A DNA stretch of 64,000 nt from Micrococcales bacterium (GTDB lineage Bacteria; Actinomycetota; Actinomycetes; Actinomycetales; Microbacteriaceae): the NCBI GenBank assembly GCA_017306245.1, contig JAFKIY010000006.1:1-64000 (forward strand), written 5' to 3'. Within the stretch, counting starts at the first letter, position 1. Each line of letters starts with the position of its first letter. The notes beneath the pieces were generated by a model. It was not told the origin of the DNA, searched no databases, and was given only the letters and a program-made list of their open reading frames with translations. Made by a program: the position numbers and the translations under genes. This document shows positions 7,416 through 16,181 of the stretch, piece after piece.

Positions 7416-9377
7416 TCAGCGCTGTTTCTGCAGCTTCTTCAGCATCTCGTTGTATTCGACGAGGTCGGCGTCGCCGTCCCGCTCCGCCTTGCGGTCGAGT
7501 CTCTTCGCCAGACTTGCGTCGCTGCGCGCCCACATGACGACCACGATCAACGCGAGGGCGAGTGTGGGGATCTCGCCGATGCTCCACGCGATTCCGCCGC
7601 CGATCTGCTGGTCGATGATCGCGCTCGGACCCCACGGCCGACCCATCGCCCCATACCAGTCGGCCGCGAGAAGCCCCGTTCCGGTCATGAGGGACACTCC
7701 GAAGAAGGCGTGGAAGGCCATCGTGCCGAGGAGGACGATGAGTCTCATCGGGTACGGGGCACGGTACGGGGCAGGGTCGACTCCGATGAGCGTCTGAACG
7801 AACAGGTATCCGCTGATCAGGAAGTGCACGATCATGAACGTGTGCCCGATGTGGTCTTCGACGGCGAACCGGAACAGCGGCGAGTAGTAGAACACCCACA
7901 GCGACCCGGCGAAGAACACGGCCGCGACCACGGGGCGGGAGAACAGCGCGGCAATTCTGGAGTGGACGGCGAGCAGAATCCATTCGCGCGGACCGCGGCT
8001 GCCATCCGTTCGCTTCCGGATGGCCCGCAGAGCGAGCGTCACCGGCGCCCCGGGCACTAGCAGAACGGGAATCGCCATGCCGAGCGTCATGTGCGCGAGC
8101 ATGTGCACGCTGAACAGGTACTTGTGGTATTCGTTCACGCCGCCGTTGGTGATGTAGAACAGCCCGGCCAGCCCCACCAGGAAGGAGATGGTTCGCAGCA
8201 CGGACCAGTGGTCGCCTCTGCGGTGCAGCCGCCACACCCCCGCGCAGTAGAAGAATGCTGCAGATCCGATGATGACGATCCAGAGGATGTCGAAGTTCCA
8301 TTCGGTGATGAATCGGATGGGGGTGAGTTCGGGCGGGAGCGGCTCCCCGGTGAGAATGTAGGCGGGTGTGGCGGTGATGAGCTCCTGGGGGATGGGCGTC
8401 TGCGTCCGGGCGAGGGCCGCCGCTACGCCGGATGCGAGACCCATGAAGGCGAGTTCGGCGGCCACCAGCCACCAGAAGTAGCCTTTCCCGCCGTTCTTTT
8501 TTTCCTGCATCCGCGCGATCAGGAATCGTCGCTGAACTGCCCCGAACACCCCGAGGGCGCCCAGCGCGAGCACTTTGACGATCACGAGAATCCCGTACGG
8601 GGTGAGCAGGTTGTCGAACGTGCCCACCCGCAGCTGTGCGTTCACGATCCCCGACGCCGCCACCACCACAAAGGACATGAGCGCGAGGGACGAGTACCGG
8701 CTGAGGATCGGCCCGATGCGCCCGCCCTCGAGGGTGCGCCGGGTGAACACGATGGTGAGGAGGCCGCCGAGCCAGATTGCGACGAACACCACGTGCAGAC
8801 CGAAACTGCTGACCGCCTGATCGTGCCCCGCGGTCCCGGCAGCGTGCCCTTCGAGCGCCATGGGGACGAGACCCACTACGGCGAATACCGCCACGAAGAC
8901 GAGCGCGGTCCGGTTCCGCACCGCGAAGCACAGCACGGTGACGACAGCGGGGATGAGGGTGCTTACGAGCGCGGCTTGCCCGACCGGGATGCTCGTGAGG
9001 TAGCTGCCGAAGAGCTGGCTGAAGTTTTCGTCGAACGAAATGGGTTGGAAGTAGAAGCTCATGAACGTGAGGAACCCGGTCACCGCGGCGGACACTGTCC
9101 AGAACGCTGCGGCCCCCGCCGCAAAGTCCATGCCCGCGTTGAATTCCGGCTTCTCGCTGTCCATGGCGAAACTGACCAGAACGAGCGCGCCGATGGTGCC
9201 GGCGGCTCCGAGGTTGAACATCAACTGCGCAATGGGGAGGCCGAATCGCACCACGGCCCCCGGATCAGCGAGCAGGGCGGCATCCGCGCCGCCGCCGAAC
9301 TTCAGGGCCGCGAGGAGGGAGATGAGTCCGACGACCAGCAGGAGCGCTGGCCCGGCAATCCTTACGAGCCTTGGCAC
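7416..9377 (-). CDS. CopD-CtaG fusion: copper transport / cytochrome oxidase assembly membrane protein
   Basis: 653 residues and about 15 hydrophobic segments. The N-terminal half resembles CopD copper-resistance permeases (FGLHVVFVAIWLGGLLTIVFTRR). The C-terminal half is the caa3_CtaG domain with HMLAHMTLGMAIPVLLVPGAPVTLALR, HFLISGYLFVQTLIGVDP and MAFHAFFGVSLM, rich in His and Met that could handle copper. This two-domain form is common in actinobacteria and is thought to supply copper to cytochrome c oxidase. The start is a GTG at 9377, with a TAGGCT -10 just upstream. Confidence 0.88.
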   Translation of the reverse strand: MPRLVRIAGPALLLVVGLISLLAALKFGGGADAALLADPGAVVRFGLPIAQLMFNLGAAGTIGALVLVSFAMDSEKPEFNAGMDFAAGAAAFWTVSAAVTGFLTFMSFYFQPISFDENFSQLFGSYLTSIPVGQAALVSTLIPAVVTVLCFAVRNRTALVFVAVFAVVGLVPMALEGHAAGTAGHDQAVSSFGLHVVFVAIWLGGLLTIVFTRRTLEGGRIGPILSRYSSLALMSFVVVAASGIVNAQLRVGTFDNLLTPYGILVIVKVLALGALGVFGAVQRRFLIARMQEKKNGGKGYFWWLVAAELAFMGLASGVAAALARTQTPIPQELITATPAYILTGEPLPPELTPIRFITEWNFDILWIVIIGSAAFFYCAGVWRLHRRGDHWSVLRTISFLVGLAGLFYITNGGVNEYHKYLFSVHMLAHMTLGMAIPVLLVPGAPVTLALRAIRKRTDGSRGPREWILLAVHSRIAALFSRPVVAAVFFAGSLWVFYYSPLFRFAVEDHIGHTFMIVHFLISGYLFVQTLIGVDPAPYRAPYPMRLIVLLGTMAFHAFFGVSLMTGTGLLAADWYGAMGRPWGPSAIIDQQIGGGIAWSIGEIPTLALALIVVVMWARSDASLAKRLDRKAERDGDADLVEYNEMLKKLQKQR

Positions 9378-9383
9378 CCCTCC

Positions 9384-9389
9384 AGCCTA
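9384..9389 (-). promoter_or_regulatory. -10 hexamer of a probable leaderless transcript (CopD-CtaG gene)
   Basis: On the minus strand TAGGCT fits TANNNT and ends 6 nt before the GTG at 9377. A GGAGGG touches the start codon directly and is too close to work as a ribosome site. Confidence 0.45.
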
Positions 9390-9410
9390 TGCTGCGGTGC
9401 CGGGTGCAAA

Positions 9411-9452
9411 GTCGACAGGGGTGCGGTGCCGAAGCACCACACCCCTGTCGAC
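9411..9452 (-). terminator. Hairpin terminator after hup
   Basis: Arms 9411-9429 and 9434-9452 pair at 18 of 19 positions around a CGAA tetraloop. The hairpin lies 15 nt past the hup stop codon. There is no long U-tract, as is common in actinobacterial terminators. Confidence 0.7.
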
Positions 9453-9466
9453 TACTGCTGAGTCGT

Positions 9467-9757
9467 TCAGCCCTTGGCGGCAGCCTTGAGCTTGCTGCCC
9501 GCGCTGACCTTCGCGCCGTAGCCCGCAGCGATCTGGATCGCGGCGCCCGTGGAGGGGTTGCGGCCCATGCGTGCGGCACGGTGGGTGCGTTCGATCGAAA
9601 GCCAGCCCGGGATGGACACCTTCGTGCCATTGCCCACTGCTTTGGCAATCGTGTCGAACATCGAGTCGAGCATGCCGTTTACGGCGGCCTGGCTCTGACC
9701 CGAGTGAGCGGCAATGGCCGCGACGAGTTCGGTACGGTTTAGTGACTTGTCAGCCAT
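9467..9757 (-). CDS. hup: HU family DNA-binding protein
   Basis: 96 residues, normal HU length and without the lysine-rich C-terminal tail of mycobacterial HupB. It starts MADKSLNRTELVAAIAAHSG and has the DNA-binding arm region VSIPGWLSIERTHRAARMGRNPSTGAAIQI, including the R-N-P-x-T-G signature that intercalates into DNA. The ATG at 9757 is preceded by GAGGAGGACACCC, a strong ribosome site. It lies downstream of the zinc-free ribosomal protein genes on the same strand and ends in a strong hairpin. Confidence 0.95.
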   Translation of the reverse strand: MADKSLNRTELVAAIAAHSGQSQAAVNGMLDSMFDTIAKAVGNGTKVSIPGWLSIERTHRAARMGRNPSTGAAIQIAAGYGAKVSAGSKLKAAAKG

Positions 9758-9799
9758 TGGGTGTCCTCCTCGGACGTCGTTCATGCGATAGCGCTGAAT

Positions 9800-10105
9800 T
9801 TACCAGCTTGATTTGGTAATTCCGGGCAATTCGCCCCGGTGCGCCATATCCCGGAATCGAACCCGCGAAATGCCGAATTGCTTCAGGAATCCGCGCGGAC
9901 GACCGTCGATCGCGTCCCGGCCGCGCACGCGAACGGGGGAAGCGTCGCGGGGAAGCTTCTGGAGGCCCAGCCTTGCGGCCTCGCGCTGCTCATCCGTCGA
10001 GGTCGGGTCGACGAGCGCCTTCTTCAGCTCGAGGCGCTTCGCCGCGTAGCGCGCAACGATGACCTTCCGCTGCTCGTTCTTGGCAATCTTGCTCTTCTTG
10101 GCCAT
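9800..10105 (-). CDS. rpsN: 30S ribosomal protein S14, zinc-independent form
   Basis: 101 residues, the long form of S14. It has none of the CxxC pairs of the 61-residue zinc form and contains the family stretch [46 protein letters not shown]. It is the third gene of an rpmB-rpmG-rpsN set, all lacking zinc ribbons. In many actinobacteria such genes are paralogs induced by zinc starvation, and a zinc uptake operon lies 2 kb away. Whether another rpsN copy exists cannot be seen here. Confidence 0.96.
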   Translation of the reverse strand: MAKKSKIAKNEQRKVIVARYAAKRLELKKALVDPTSTDEQREAARLGLQKLPRDASPVRVRGRDAIDGRPRGFLKQFGISRVRFRDMAHRGELPGITKSSW

Positions 10106-10108
10106 GCT

Positions 10109-10276
10109 TTAGCGCTCCTCGCGGAATTCGACGTGCTTACGTACGACCGGGTCGTACTTCTTCAGCACGAGACGGTCAGGGTTGTTTCGGCGGTTTTTGC
10201 GGGTCACGTAGGTGTACCCGGTTCCGGCCGTTGAACGGAGTTTGATGATCGGACGGACGTCCTGCGCCTTGGCCAT
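10109..10276 (-). CDS. rpmG: 50S ribosomal protein L33, zinc-independent form
   Basis: 55 residues: [18 protein letters not shown], then [20 protein letters not shown], ending [11 protein letters not shown]. It contains no cysteine, so the usual four-cysteine zinc ribbon is absent. Its start codon overlaps the last base of the rpmB stop (TAATG), and rpsN follows 3 nt after its stop, so the three are translationally coupled. Confidence 0.95.
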   Translation of the reverse strand: MAKAQDVRPIIKLRSTAGTGYTYVTRKNRRNNPDRLVLKKYDPVVRKHVEFREER

Positions 10277-10512
10277 TAGATCTTCTCCCCACGGGCGAGC
10301 AGGTCCTTGACGACGGACTCGATGCCGCGAGCGTCAATCACCTTGATGCCTTTTGCGCTCAGCGTGAGCGTGACGTTGCGGCGCAACGACGGCACGTAAT
10401 AGGTCTTCTTCTGGATGTTCGGGTCGAAACGCCGCTTGGTGCGACGGTGCGAGTGCGAAATGTTGTGCCCGAAGCCGGGAACGGCTCCAGTCACCTGGCA
10501 CACTGCGGCCAT
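10276..10512 (-). CDS. rpmB: 50S ribosomal protein L28, zinc-independent form
   Basis: 78 residues starting [32 protein letters not shown], the standard L28 signature. Only one cysteine (C5) remains of the zinc-binding set, so it belongs to the C-minus type. It is first gene of rpmB-rpmG-rpsN. A GAGAGGA ribosome site precedes the ATG. I searched the 180-bp upstream gap for a Zur-like palindrome and saw none, so control by zinc is not shown. Confidence 0.95.
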   Translation of the reverse strand: MAAVCQVTGAVPGFGHNISHSHRRTKRRFDPNIQKKTYYVPSLRRNVTLTLSAKGIKVIDARGIESVVKDLLARGEKI

Positions 10513-10682
10513 GGTTTTTCCTCTCAGTACCGTAGGGACGCTGCCCTACCCAAGGTCACTTGTCGGCGCACACGTTTCCACCGAAATCTTTGATGGTGGA
10601 AGTGTGCACATGTGGAGCGGGAATGCTCAACCGGTCAAGTGTACGTGGACATTCGCTTCGCGGCAAACCCCCGGGTCCTGAG

Positions 10683-10688
10683 TACAGT
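10683..10688 (+). promoter_or_regulatory. -10 hexamer of a probable leaderless transcript (LLM oxidoreductase)
   Basis: TACAGT fits TANNNT and ends 7 nt before the ATG at 10696. There is no ribosome site at the correct distance. Confidence 0.45.
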
Positions 10689-10695
10689 CGTAGGC

Positions 10696-11793
10696 ATGCG
10701 CATCGGTTACGCCTCCGGCTACTGGAAGCAGGGTCCGCCCCGCGACGCCCTGAAGGCGGTGCGCACCGCCGATCGGCTCGGCTACGAATCGGTGTGGACT
10801 TCCGAAGCATACGGTTCGGATGTGTTCACGCCGCTGGCGTGGTGGGGCTCGCGCACCAAACGCATCAAACTCGGAACGGCTATCGCCCAAATGTCGGCCC
10901 GCGCGCCGACGGCGACGGCGATGGCGGCGCTCACCCTCGACCACCTCTCCGGCGGGCGGGTGATTCTGGGGCTCGGGGCATCCGGCCCGCAGGTCGTCGA
11001 GGGCTGGTACGGGCAACCATTCCCGAAGCCGCTCGCCCGAACGCGCGAATACGTGGCGATCGTGCGGGACGTGCTCGCCCGCGAGAACCCGGTGACGGCG
11101 CCAGGGCCGCACTACCCGCTGCCGTACGCGGGCACCGATGCGACGGGTCTGGGAAAGGCGCTGCGCTCCACCGTGCACCCGCTGCGTGCTGACCTGCCCA
11201 TCTACCTCGCGGCCGAAGGGCCGAAAAATGTGGCGCTGTCCGCGGAAATTGCGGATGGCTGGCTCCCGTTCCTGTTCGCGCCACGTGCGAACGCCGAATC
11301 CGCCGGCTACCTGAACGAAGGCTTCGCGTTGCGCAGCCCGGCGTTGCGCCCGCCGAGCGAGTTCGAGGTTGCCGTCCAGGTCGCGGTCATCCCGCACCCG
11401 GATGTCGAGGCCGCCGCCGACCTGATTCGCCCGATGATCGCGCTGTACGTGGGCGGGATGGGCGCGAAGGGCGCTAACTTCCACCGCAACGTGGTCGACC
11501 GGCTCGGCTACTCCGACGACTGCGACCGCATCCAGGACCTCTACCTCGCGGGGAAGAAGAAAGAGGCCATCGCCGCGGTGCCGACAAAGCTGGTCGAAGA
11601 AATCGCCCTCATCGGCCCGCCGGAGAAGATCCGCGACGAGCTCGCCGCGTGGGAGGAGTCGGTGGTGACCACGATGCTCGTGCAGGGACCGGCTCGCGCA
11701 TTGCGCGCCATCCGGGATGTCGTGACCGGCTCCGGCTCGCTCGCCAGTGCGCGCATCGCCTCCCGGATGTTTGCCCGGAGCTTGCGGCAATAG
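10696..11793 (+). CDS. LLM class F420-dependent oxidoreductase
   Basis: 365 residues with the luciferase-like (bacterial luciferase/F420 reductase) TIM-barrel fold. MRIGYASGYW and the region LGTAIAQMSARAPTATAMAALTLDHLSGGRVILGLGASGPQVVEGWYG are the typical flavin/F420-binding segments, the last one being the diagnostic loop. Members reduce or oxidise small substrates with F420H2 or FMN. It shares no strand with its neighbours and ends at a bidirectional hairpin, so it is probably transcribed alone. The substrate is unknown; assignment to F420 rather than FMN rests on overall similarity. Confidence 0.87.
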   Translation: MRIGYASGYWKQGPPRDALKAVRTADRLGYESVWTSEAYGSDVFTPLAWWGSRTKRIKLGTAIAQMSARAPTATAMAALTLDHLSGGRVILGLGASGPQVVEGWYGQPFPKPLARTREYVAIVRDVLARENPVTAPGPHYPLPYAGTDATGLGKALRSTVHPLRADLPIYLAAEGPKNVALSAEIADGWLPFLFAPRANAESAGYLNEGFALRSPALRPPSEFEVAVQVAVIPHPDVEAAADLIRPMIALYVGGMGAKGANFHRNVVDRLGYSDDCDRIQDLYLAGKKKEAIAAVPTKLVEEIALIGPPEKIRDELAAWEESVVTTMLVQGPARALRAIRDVVTGSGSLASARIASRMFARSLRQ

Positions 11794-11814
11794 TCACCAC
11801 CTTCGGCGACTCGT

Positions 11815-11884
11815 CTTCCCTTCGAGAACCTCAGGGGGCGATGGCGCTCCCTGAGGAGGCCCGAAGGGCCGTCTCGAAGGGAAG
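11815..11884. terminator. Bidirectional terminator between LLM gene and zur
   Basis: A nested inverted repeat has a perfect 13-bp outer stem (11815-11827 with 11872-11884) and a perfect 8-bp inner stem (11829-11836 with 11849-11856). It lies between two convergent genes, so it probably ends transcripts from both sides. Confidence 0.7.
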
Positions 11885-11886
11885 CG

Positions 11887-12288
11887 TCAGGACACCGCAG
11901 CCGAACACGCCGGGCAGAGGCCGAACACGTCGACGACATGCTCCGGCCGCGTGAAACCGTTCGCCGCCGCGACCGCCTTCGCCCACTGCTCCACCGGATC
12001 CGCCTCGATTTCAACCGTGACGCCGCAGTTGCGGCAAATCAAATGGTGATGGTGCTGCCCTGGCGTGCACGCCCGATACAACGCCTCGCCCTCCGCCGAT
12101 TGGAGCGAATCCGCTCCACCTCCCGCCGCGAGATCGGCCAGCGCCCGATAGACGGTGGCGAGCCCGACCCCGGTGCCTTCGTCCCGCAGCACGGCGTGCA
12201 GCTGCTGTGCGCTCACGAACGCATCCTGAGCCTCGAGCGCGGCCTTGACCGCGTCCCGCTGCCACGTGTTGCGCCTCATGGCTTGCAT
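11887..12288 (-). CDS. zur: Fur family metalloregulator, probable Zur
   Basis: 133 residues. An N-terminal winged helix (LEAQDAFVSAQQLHAVLR, then TVYRALADLAAGG) is followed by the metal-sensing domain with HHHHLICRNCG and a second CPAC motif, the structural zinc site of Fur proteins. It is the last gene of znuA-znuC-znuB-zur, starting 1 nt after the znuB stop, so it should sense zinc and repress its own operon through the palindrome at 14966-14980. A Fur or Nur role is less likely given these neighbours. Confidence 0.85.
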   Translation of the reverse strand: MQAMRRNTWQRDAVKAALEAQDAFVSAQQLHAVLRDEGTGVGLATVYRALADLAAGGGADSLQSAEGEALYRACTPGQHHHHLICRNCGVTVEIEADPVEQWAKAVAAANGFTRPEHVVDVFGLCPACSAAVS

Positions 12289-12289
12289 C

Positions 12290-13171
12290 CTAATCTGCCG
12301 CCACTCGTGCGATCAGGCGGGCATTGCTGCCGCCGCGTGCCCTGCGCCAACCGATTGAGCGGCACGCAAGGTAGATGAGGAACGAGATGGACGTGACGTA
12401 CGGACTGATCGGCAGGGCGCCGCCGAGCGCGAGCAGGATGCCGCCGACCACGGAGACGACCGCGAAAACGACGCTGAGAATCGGCGTGAGCAGCGGGGAT
12501 GCCGTCACCCGCATCGCGGCCGCCGCCGGCGTCACGAGAAGAGCGAGCACCAGCAGCGCCCCGACAATCTGCACCGACACCGCTGTCGCCAGGCCCAGCA
12601 GCACCATGAACGACATCGAGAGCGCGGCGACCGGCACCCCGCGGGCGCGTGCGACATCCTCATCCACGCTGGCGAACGTGAGCGGGCGCCACATGACGAG
12701 AAGGGCCACGATCACGACGACGGAGACGACGATGAGCCACAGCAGCTGCGGGTTGTCGACCGAGACGATCTGGCCGGTGAGAAGCCCGAACTTGTTCGAC
12801 GATCGCCCGCCATACAACGACAGGAACAGGATGCCGAGGCCCAGACCGAACGGCATGAGCACGGCGATGATCGAGTTGCGTTCCCGGGCTTTCGCACCGA
12901 GCAGCCCAATCAGGATTGCCGCAGCAAGAGACCCGATGAGCGAACCGGCAACAACGTTCACACCGAACAGGAGCGCGGCCGCGGCGCCGGCGAACGACAG
13001 CTCGCTCACGCCGTGCACGGCGAACGCGAGGTCCCGCGTCATCACGAACGGTCCGATGAGCCCGCCGACAACTCCCAGCAGAGCCCCGGCGAGGATCGAA
13101 TTGCGCACGAGCGCGAGCAGCTCCGGATAGTCGGTGAAGTTGAAGATCTGCCCCCAGAAGTCGCCGTCCAT
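12290..13171 (-). CDS. znuB: Zinc/manganese ABC transporter permease
   Basis: 293 residues with about eight membrane helices, ABC-3 family (ZnuB/MntB/TroC). The conserved stretch RDLAFAVHGVSELSFAGAAAALLFG lies near the N-terminus, and DEDVARARGVPVAALSMSFMVLLGLATAVSVQIVGALLVLALLVTPAAAA in the second half includes the coupling region for the ATPase. Its start overlaps the znuC stop by one base. Zinc is inferred as the substrate from the co-transcribed Fur-type regulator and the operator; manganese cannot be excluded from this protein alone. Confidence 0.9.
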   Translation of the reverse strand: MDGDFWGQIFNFTDYPELLALVRNSILAGALLGVVGGLIGPFVMTRDLAFAVHGVSELSFAGAAAALLFGVNVVAGSLIGSLAAAILIGLLGAKARERNSIIAVLMPFGLGLGILFLSLYGGRSSNKFGLLTGQIVSVDNPQLLWLIVVSVVVIVALLVMWRPLTFASVDEDVARARGVPVAALSMSFMVLLGLATAVSVQIVGALLVLALLVTPAAAAMRVTASPLLTPILSVVFAVVSVVGGILLALGGALPISPYVTSISFLIYLACRSIGWRRARGGSNARLIARVAAD

Positions 13172-14007
13172 CAGCCCGACACCCCCGATGGCACAAGGTG
13201 CTCCAGGTGATCGTGCACACCGTAACCTTCCGGGGTTCCGTGAACGGCGATTCGGCCACCGGTCCGGATAACGTCAACCGGGGTGTCGTAAATGGCGGAG
13301 AGCACGTCCGACCGCAGCACCTCGTCCGGCGTGCCCACGCGGAAGCGGCCACCGGCCAGGTAGAGCACGGTGTCCACAAAGGGGAGGATCGGATTCACAT
13401 CGTGCGTCACGAAGACCACGGCGGTCCCGAGCGTGCGCCGCTGTTCATCGATGAGTTCGCTCACGGTGCGCTGGTGGTGCAGATCGAGGGAGAGCAACGG
13501 TTCGTCGCACAACAGGAGACGGGGATGCGCCGCGATGGACTGGCCCACCCGGATCCGCTGCTGTTCTCCGCCCGACAGGAGCGAGACAGGTACGTTCGCG
13601 TAGGCGGTCGCCCCCACGGCCTCCAGCACGTCATCCACTCGCGCACGAACGGCGCGGGATGGGACGGGCAGCCCGAAGCGGTGGCCGTCGACCCCGAGGG
13701 TGATCAGGTCCCGCGCCCGCAACGGGGTGCCTCGTTCCAGGAGCTTCTGCTGCGGAATGTACCCGATCATCCGGCTGCCGCGCGGCACCGGTTTCCCGAG
13801 AAGCTCGATTGTCCCCGCGGTGAGCCGCTGCTGGCCGAGGATCGCCTTCAGCAGGCTGGTCTTGCCGGATCCGTTCGGCCCCAGCACCGCGACGAATTCG
13901 CCCGCGTGAACGCCCAGGTCCAGTCCATGCCAGAGCTGCCGGTCGCCGAAGGACAGTGATGCCGCGCTCAGGCTCACGACCGGGTCGCTCGACGCTGGCG
14001 TGGTCAT
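13171..14007 (-). CDS. znuC: Zinc ABC transporter ATP-binding protein
   Basis: 278 residues. Walker A is GPNGSGKTS (K49), the Q-loop is IGYIPQQ, the ABC signature is LSGGEQQR, Walker B is LLLCDEPLLSLD and the switch histidine is FVTHD. It powers the ZnuB permease. The start overlaps the znuA stop by 4 bp (ATGA), showing translational coupling. All catalytic motifs are intact. Confidence 0.93.
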   Translation of the reverse strand: MTTPASSDPVVSLSAASLSFGDRQLWHGLDLGVHAGEFVAVLGPNGSGKTSLLKAILGQQRLTAGTIELLGKPVPRGSRMIGYIPQQKLLERGTPLRARDLITLGVDGHRFGLPVPSRAVRARVDDVLEAVGATAYANVPVSLLSGGEQQRIRVGQSIAAHPRLLLCDEPLLSLDLHHQRTVSELIDEQRRTLGTAVVFVTHDVNPILPFVDTVLYLAGGRFRVGTPDEVLRSDVLSAIYDTPVDVIRTGGRIAVHGTPEGYGVHDHLEHLVPSGVSG

Positions 14008-14888
14008 GCCAGAGCTCCGGCAATGGCACGGATGTTGCCGCTCATCCAGTTCAGGTAATCGAGCCCGGCGGGAAGGGTTTCCGTCACGGCGATTACGGGC
14101 ACACCGTGCGTTCTTGCGGCCGCCACAACCTGCGCGGTTTCCGGCCCCTCGGTTTGCTCGTTGTAGGCGAGCAGGTCGACCTCGCCGCCCGCCAGCAGAT
14201 CCAGAACGTCCTTCATGGTCGCCGGCGGCACCCCCTGACCGTTCTCGATCGCGGTGCTGAACGCGGTCGGCGTGAGGTTCGTCAGCCCGGCATCCCCCAG
14301 CAGGTAAAGCGGTACGGGCTCGGTGACGAGCACGGTCTCACCCGAGTGCGCCGCCGCAAGGTCGTGGACGCGGGCCTGGAGGCCACCCAGTTCGGCGTCG
14401 AACCGCTCGGAGTTCGAACGGTAGTTGTCGGCGTTCGCGGGGTCGAGGGTCGCGAGCGATTCGGCGAGCGCGTCGGCGAGAGCCCGCACGGTGTTCAGGT
14501 CGTACCAGACGTGTTCGTTCGCCCCGATGTCGGTGTCGGACTTTCCGGAGAAGTCGACGGCGCGCAGAACTTTCGCTTCGCCGTTGTGTGCGCCGGAGAG
14601 CAGAGCCTCCATGAAGTCGTCGTATCCGCCGCCGTTCATCAGGATGACGTCCGCCCGAGTGAGGTCGAGTTGCGCCCGAGCGCTCGCCTCGAACTCGTGC
14701 GGGTCCTGGCTCGGGTTGTCGATGAAGCTCGTCACGGTCGCGTGCTTTCCCGCAATCGCGGTGGCGATGCTGCCGTACACGTCGGTCGACGCCACGATGC
14801 TCACGCCGTGCGTCGCCGGGGTCGCGGCGCACGACACGAGCATCGTCATCGCCAGAACTGTGATGACGGGAGCAACTATTCGCTTCAC
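14004..14888 (-). CDS. znuA: Zinc ABC transporter substrate-binding lipoprotein
   Basis: 294 residues, GTG start. The signal peptide ends in a lipobox (MLVSC at about 16-20), so it is anchored outside the membrane by a lipid. It belongs to the cluster A-I metal-binding family: NPSQDPHEFEASARAQLDLTRADVILMNGGGYDDFM and the motif ANEHVWYDL provide two likely metal-binding histidines. The His-rich loop found in some zinc-specific ZnuA proteins is short or missing, so affinity for zinc rather than manganese rests on the operon context and the Zur box. Confidence 0.9.
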   Translation of the reverse strand: MKRIVAPVITVLAMTMLVSCAATPATHGVSIVASTDVYGSIATAIAGKHATVTSFIDNPSQDPHEFEASARAQLDLTRADVILMNGGGYDDFMEALLSGAHNGEAKVLRAVDFSGKSDTDIGANEHVWYDLNTVRALADALAESLATLDPANADNYRSNSERFDAELGGLQARVHDLAAAHSGETVLVTEPVPLYLLGDAGLTNLTPTAFSTAIENGQGVPPATMKDVLDLLAGGEVDLLAYNEQTEGPETAQVVAAARTHGVPVIAVTETLPAGLDYLNWMSGNIRAIAGALA

Positions 14889-14951
14889 GAGCCGAAGCCT
14901 GTCCCTGTCGGTGAATGCGGCCCCGAGTCCTCGGTGCCGCGCGGTCGACTC

Positions 14952-14981
14952 AGGTTACTTCTTATTGATAATGATTGTCAA
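14952..14981 (-). promoter_or_regulatory. znu operon promoter overlapped by a Zur box
   Basis: On the minus strand a perfect -35 TTGACA (14976-14981) and a -10 TAACCT (14952-14957) are 18 nt apart. The 15-bp imperfect palindrome TGATAATGATTGTCA (14966-14980) overlaps the -35 and the spacer. It fits the TGAnAATnATTnTCA pattern of Zur/Fur operators, so bound repressor would block the polymerase. It lies 64 nt upstream of the znuA start. Confidence 0.75.
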
Positions 14982-15013
14982 CATCACAAATTCGGGCCCA
15001 ATCCCTGCGGGTT

Positions 15014-16114
15014 TCAGGCGGAGGGAGCCAGCACGGACGGCAGCGCACGAGCGATCTCTTCGGATGCCGCTAAAATCCTCTCGATCGCCTCCGCCTCGCC
15101 GACCGAAACTCGGATTCCATCCGCAGCGAGGGCCCGTGCCACGACGCCGTGCGCAAGGAAGATCTCGTTCGCCGCTGCCGTGTCCGGCCCGGTCGGGAAC
15201 CACAGGAAATTCGACTCGGAACGCGGAACCGGCCAGCCCTGGCCCTGTAGTCTCTCGAAAATCTCGTCGCGGCGCGACACGATGATGGCAACGCGATCCA
15301 TGATCTCCGACTCATGGTCCAGAGCGGCCAGGGCGGCGCGCTGGGCGGCATCGATCACCGACAACGGGATTGCCGTCGCGCGCGCCGCATCCAGGATGCG
15401 TTCGGGCCCTACGGCATAACCCACGCGCAACCCTGCGAGACCGAAAGCCTTAGAGAACGTGCGCAGGATGACCAGGTTGGGGTAGCGGCCGAGAAGTTCC
15501 GCGCCGTTCACTGCGGCGGGGTCGGTGACGAACTCGACGTAAGCCTCATCCAGAAGAACCAGCACATCCTTCGGCACCGCCGCCATGAACGCGGCGAACT
15601 CCTCGCCGGTCACGATCGTTCCGGTCGGATTGTTGGGCGTGCAGACGATCGCCACGCGGGTTCGGTCGGTGACCGCCTCGGCCATCGCCGTCAGGTCGTG
15701 GCGATGGTCCGGGAGGTTCGGCACCATGACGCTCGTAGCGCCCGCGACCGTGACAAGCCCCGGATACGCCTCGAACGACCGCCACGAGTACAGCACCTCA
15801 TCCCCGGGGCCGGCCGCCGCCTGAATGAGCTGGGCGAGAATCGACACCGACCCGGATCCCACGTGCACTTCGCCGCGGCTGACCCCGAACCGTTCCGCGA
15901 GCCGTTCGGTCAGCAGCGTCGCAGCCGCATCCGGATAGCGGTTCACCGCGGCCGCCGCGACCGCCTCCACCACCGCGGGGAGGGGATCGAACGGGTTCTC
16001 GTTCGACGAAAGCTTGAACGCGTCCGCCGGCGCCGGCTTTCCCTGGCGATACGGGGCGGTCGCCAGAATCTCCGGGCGAAGGCGAACAGCTGGCTCAGGA
16101 AGGGAATCAGTCAC
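15014..16114 (-). CDS. hisC: Histidinol-phosphate/aromatic aminotransferase (HisC type)
   Basis: 366 residues, class I/II PLP-dependent aminotransferase. [13 protein letters not shown] is the HisC N-terminal motif. [11 protein letters not shown] and DEAYVEFV contact PLP, and the Schiff-base lysine lies in [21 protein letters not shown]. It stands outside any histidine operon, so it could serve histidine synthesis or be the second HisC-like enzyme of actinobacteria that makes phenylalanine or tyrosine. The GTG at 16114 is chosen because a TAGGCT -10 lies 7 nt before it and the preceding codons look non-coding. Confidence 0.85.
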   Translation of the reverse strand: MTDSLPEPAVRLRPEILATAPYRQGKPAPADAFKLSSNENPFDPLPAVVEAVAAAAVNRYPDAAATLLTERLAERFGVSRGEVHVGSGSVSILAQLIQAAAGPGDEVLYSWRSFEAYPGLVTVAGATSVMVPNLPDHRHDLTAMAEAVTDRTRVAIVCTPNNPTGTIVTGEEFAAFMAAVPKDVLVLLDEAYVEFVTDPAAVNGAELLGRYPNLVILRTFSKAFGLAGLRVGYAVGPERILDAARATAIPLSVIDAAQRAALAALDHESEIMDRVAIIVSRRDEIFERLQGQGWPVPRSESNFLWFPTGPDTAAANEIFLAHGVVARALAADGIRVSVGEAEAIERILAASEEIARALPSVLAPSA

Positions 16115-16121
16115 GCCCTCC

Positions 16122-16127
16122 AGCCTA
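16122..16127 (-). promoter_or_regulatory. -10 hexamer of a probable leaderless transcript (hisC-like gene)
   Basis: On the minus strand TAGGCT ends 7 nt before the GTG at 16114. The same TAGGCT-GGAGGG arrangement precedes the CopD-CtaG gene. Confidence 0.45.
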
Positions 16128-16181
16128 TTGCGGTGCGCCCGCTGATTGCGGAGTGTCGAACCAACAGGGCATAGTGGTGGA

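Noticed and set aside
6979-8931. A 650-codon minus-strand frame
   Set aside because: It is an alternate frame within and beyond the CopD-CtaG gene, Arg-rich and without recognisable domains.
10513-10695. Possible Zur box before rpmB
   Set aside because: No TGAnAATnATTnTCA-like sequence is present. The TTCCACC/GGTGGAA repeat near 10577-10602 does not fit a Zur site.
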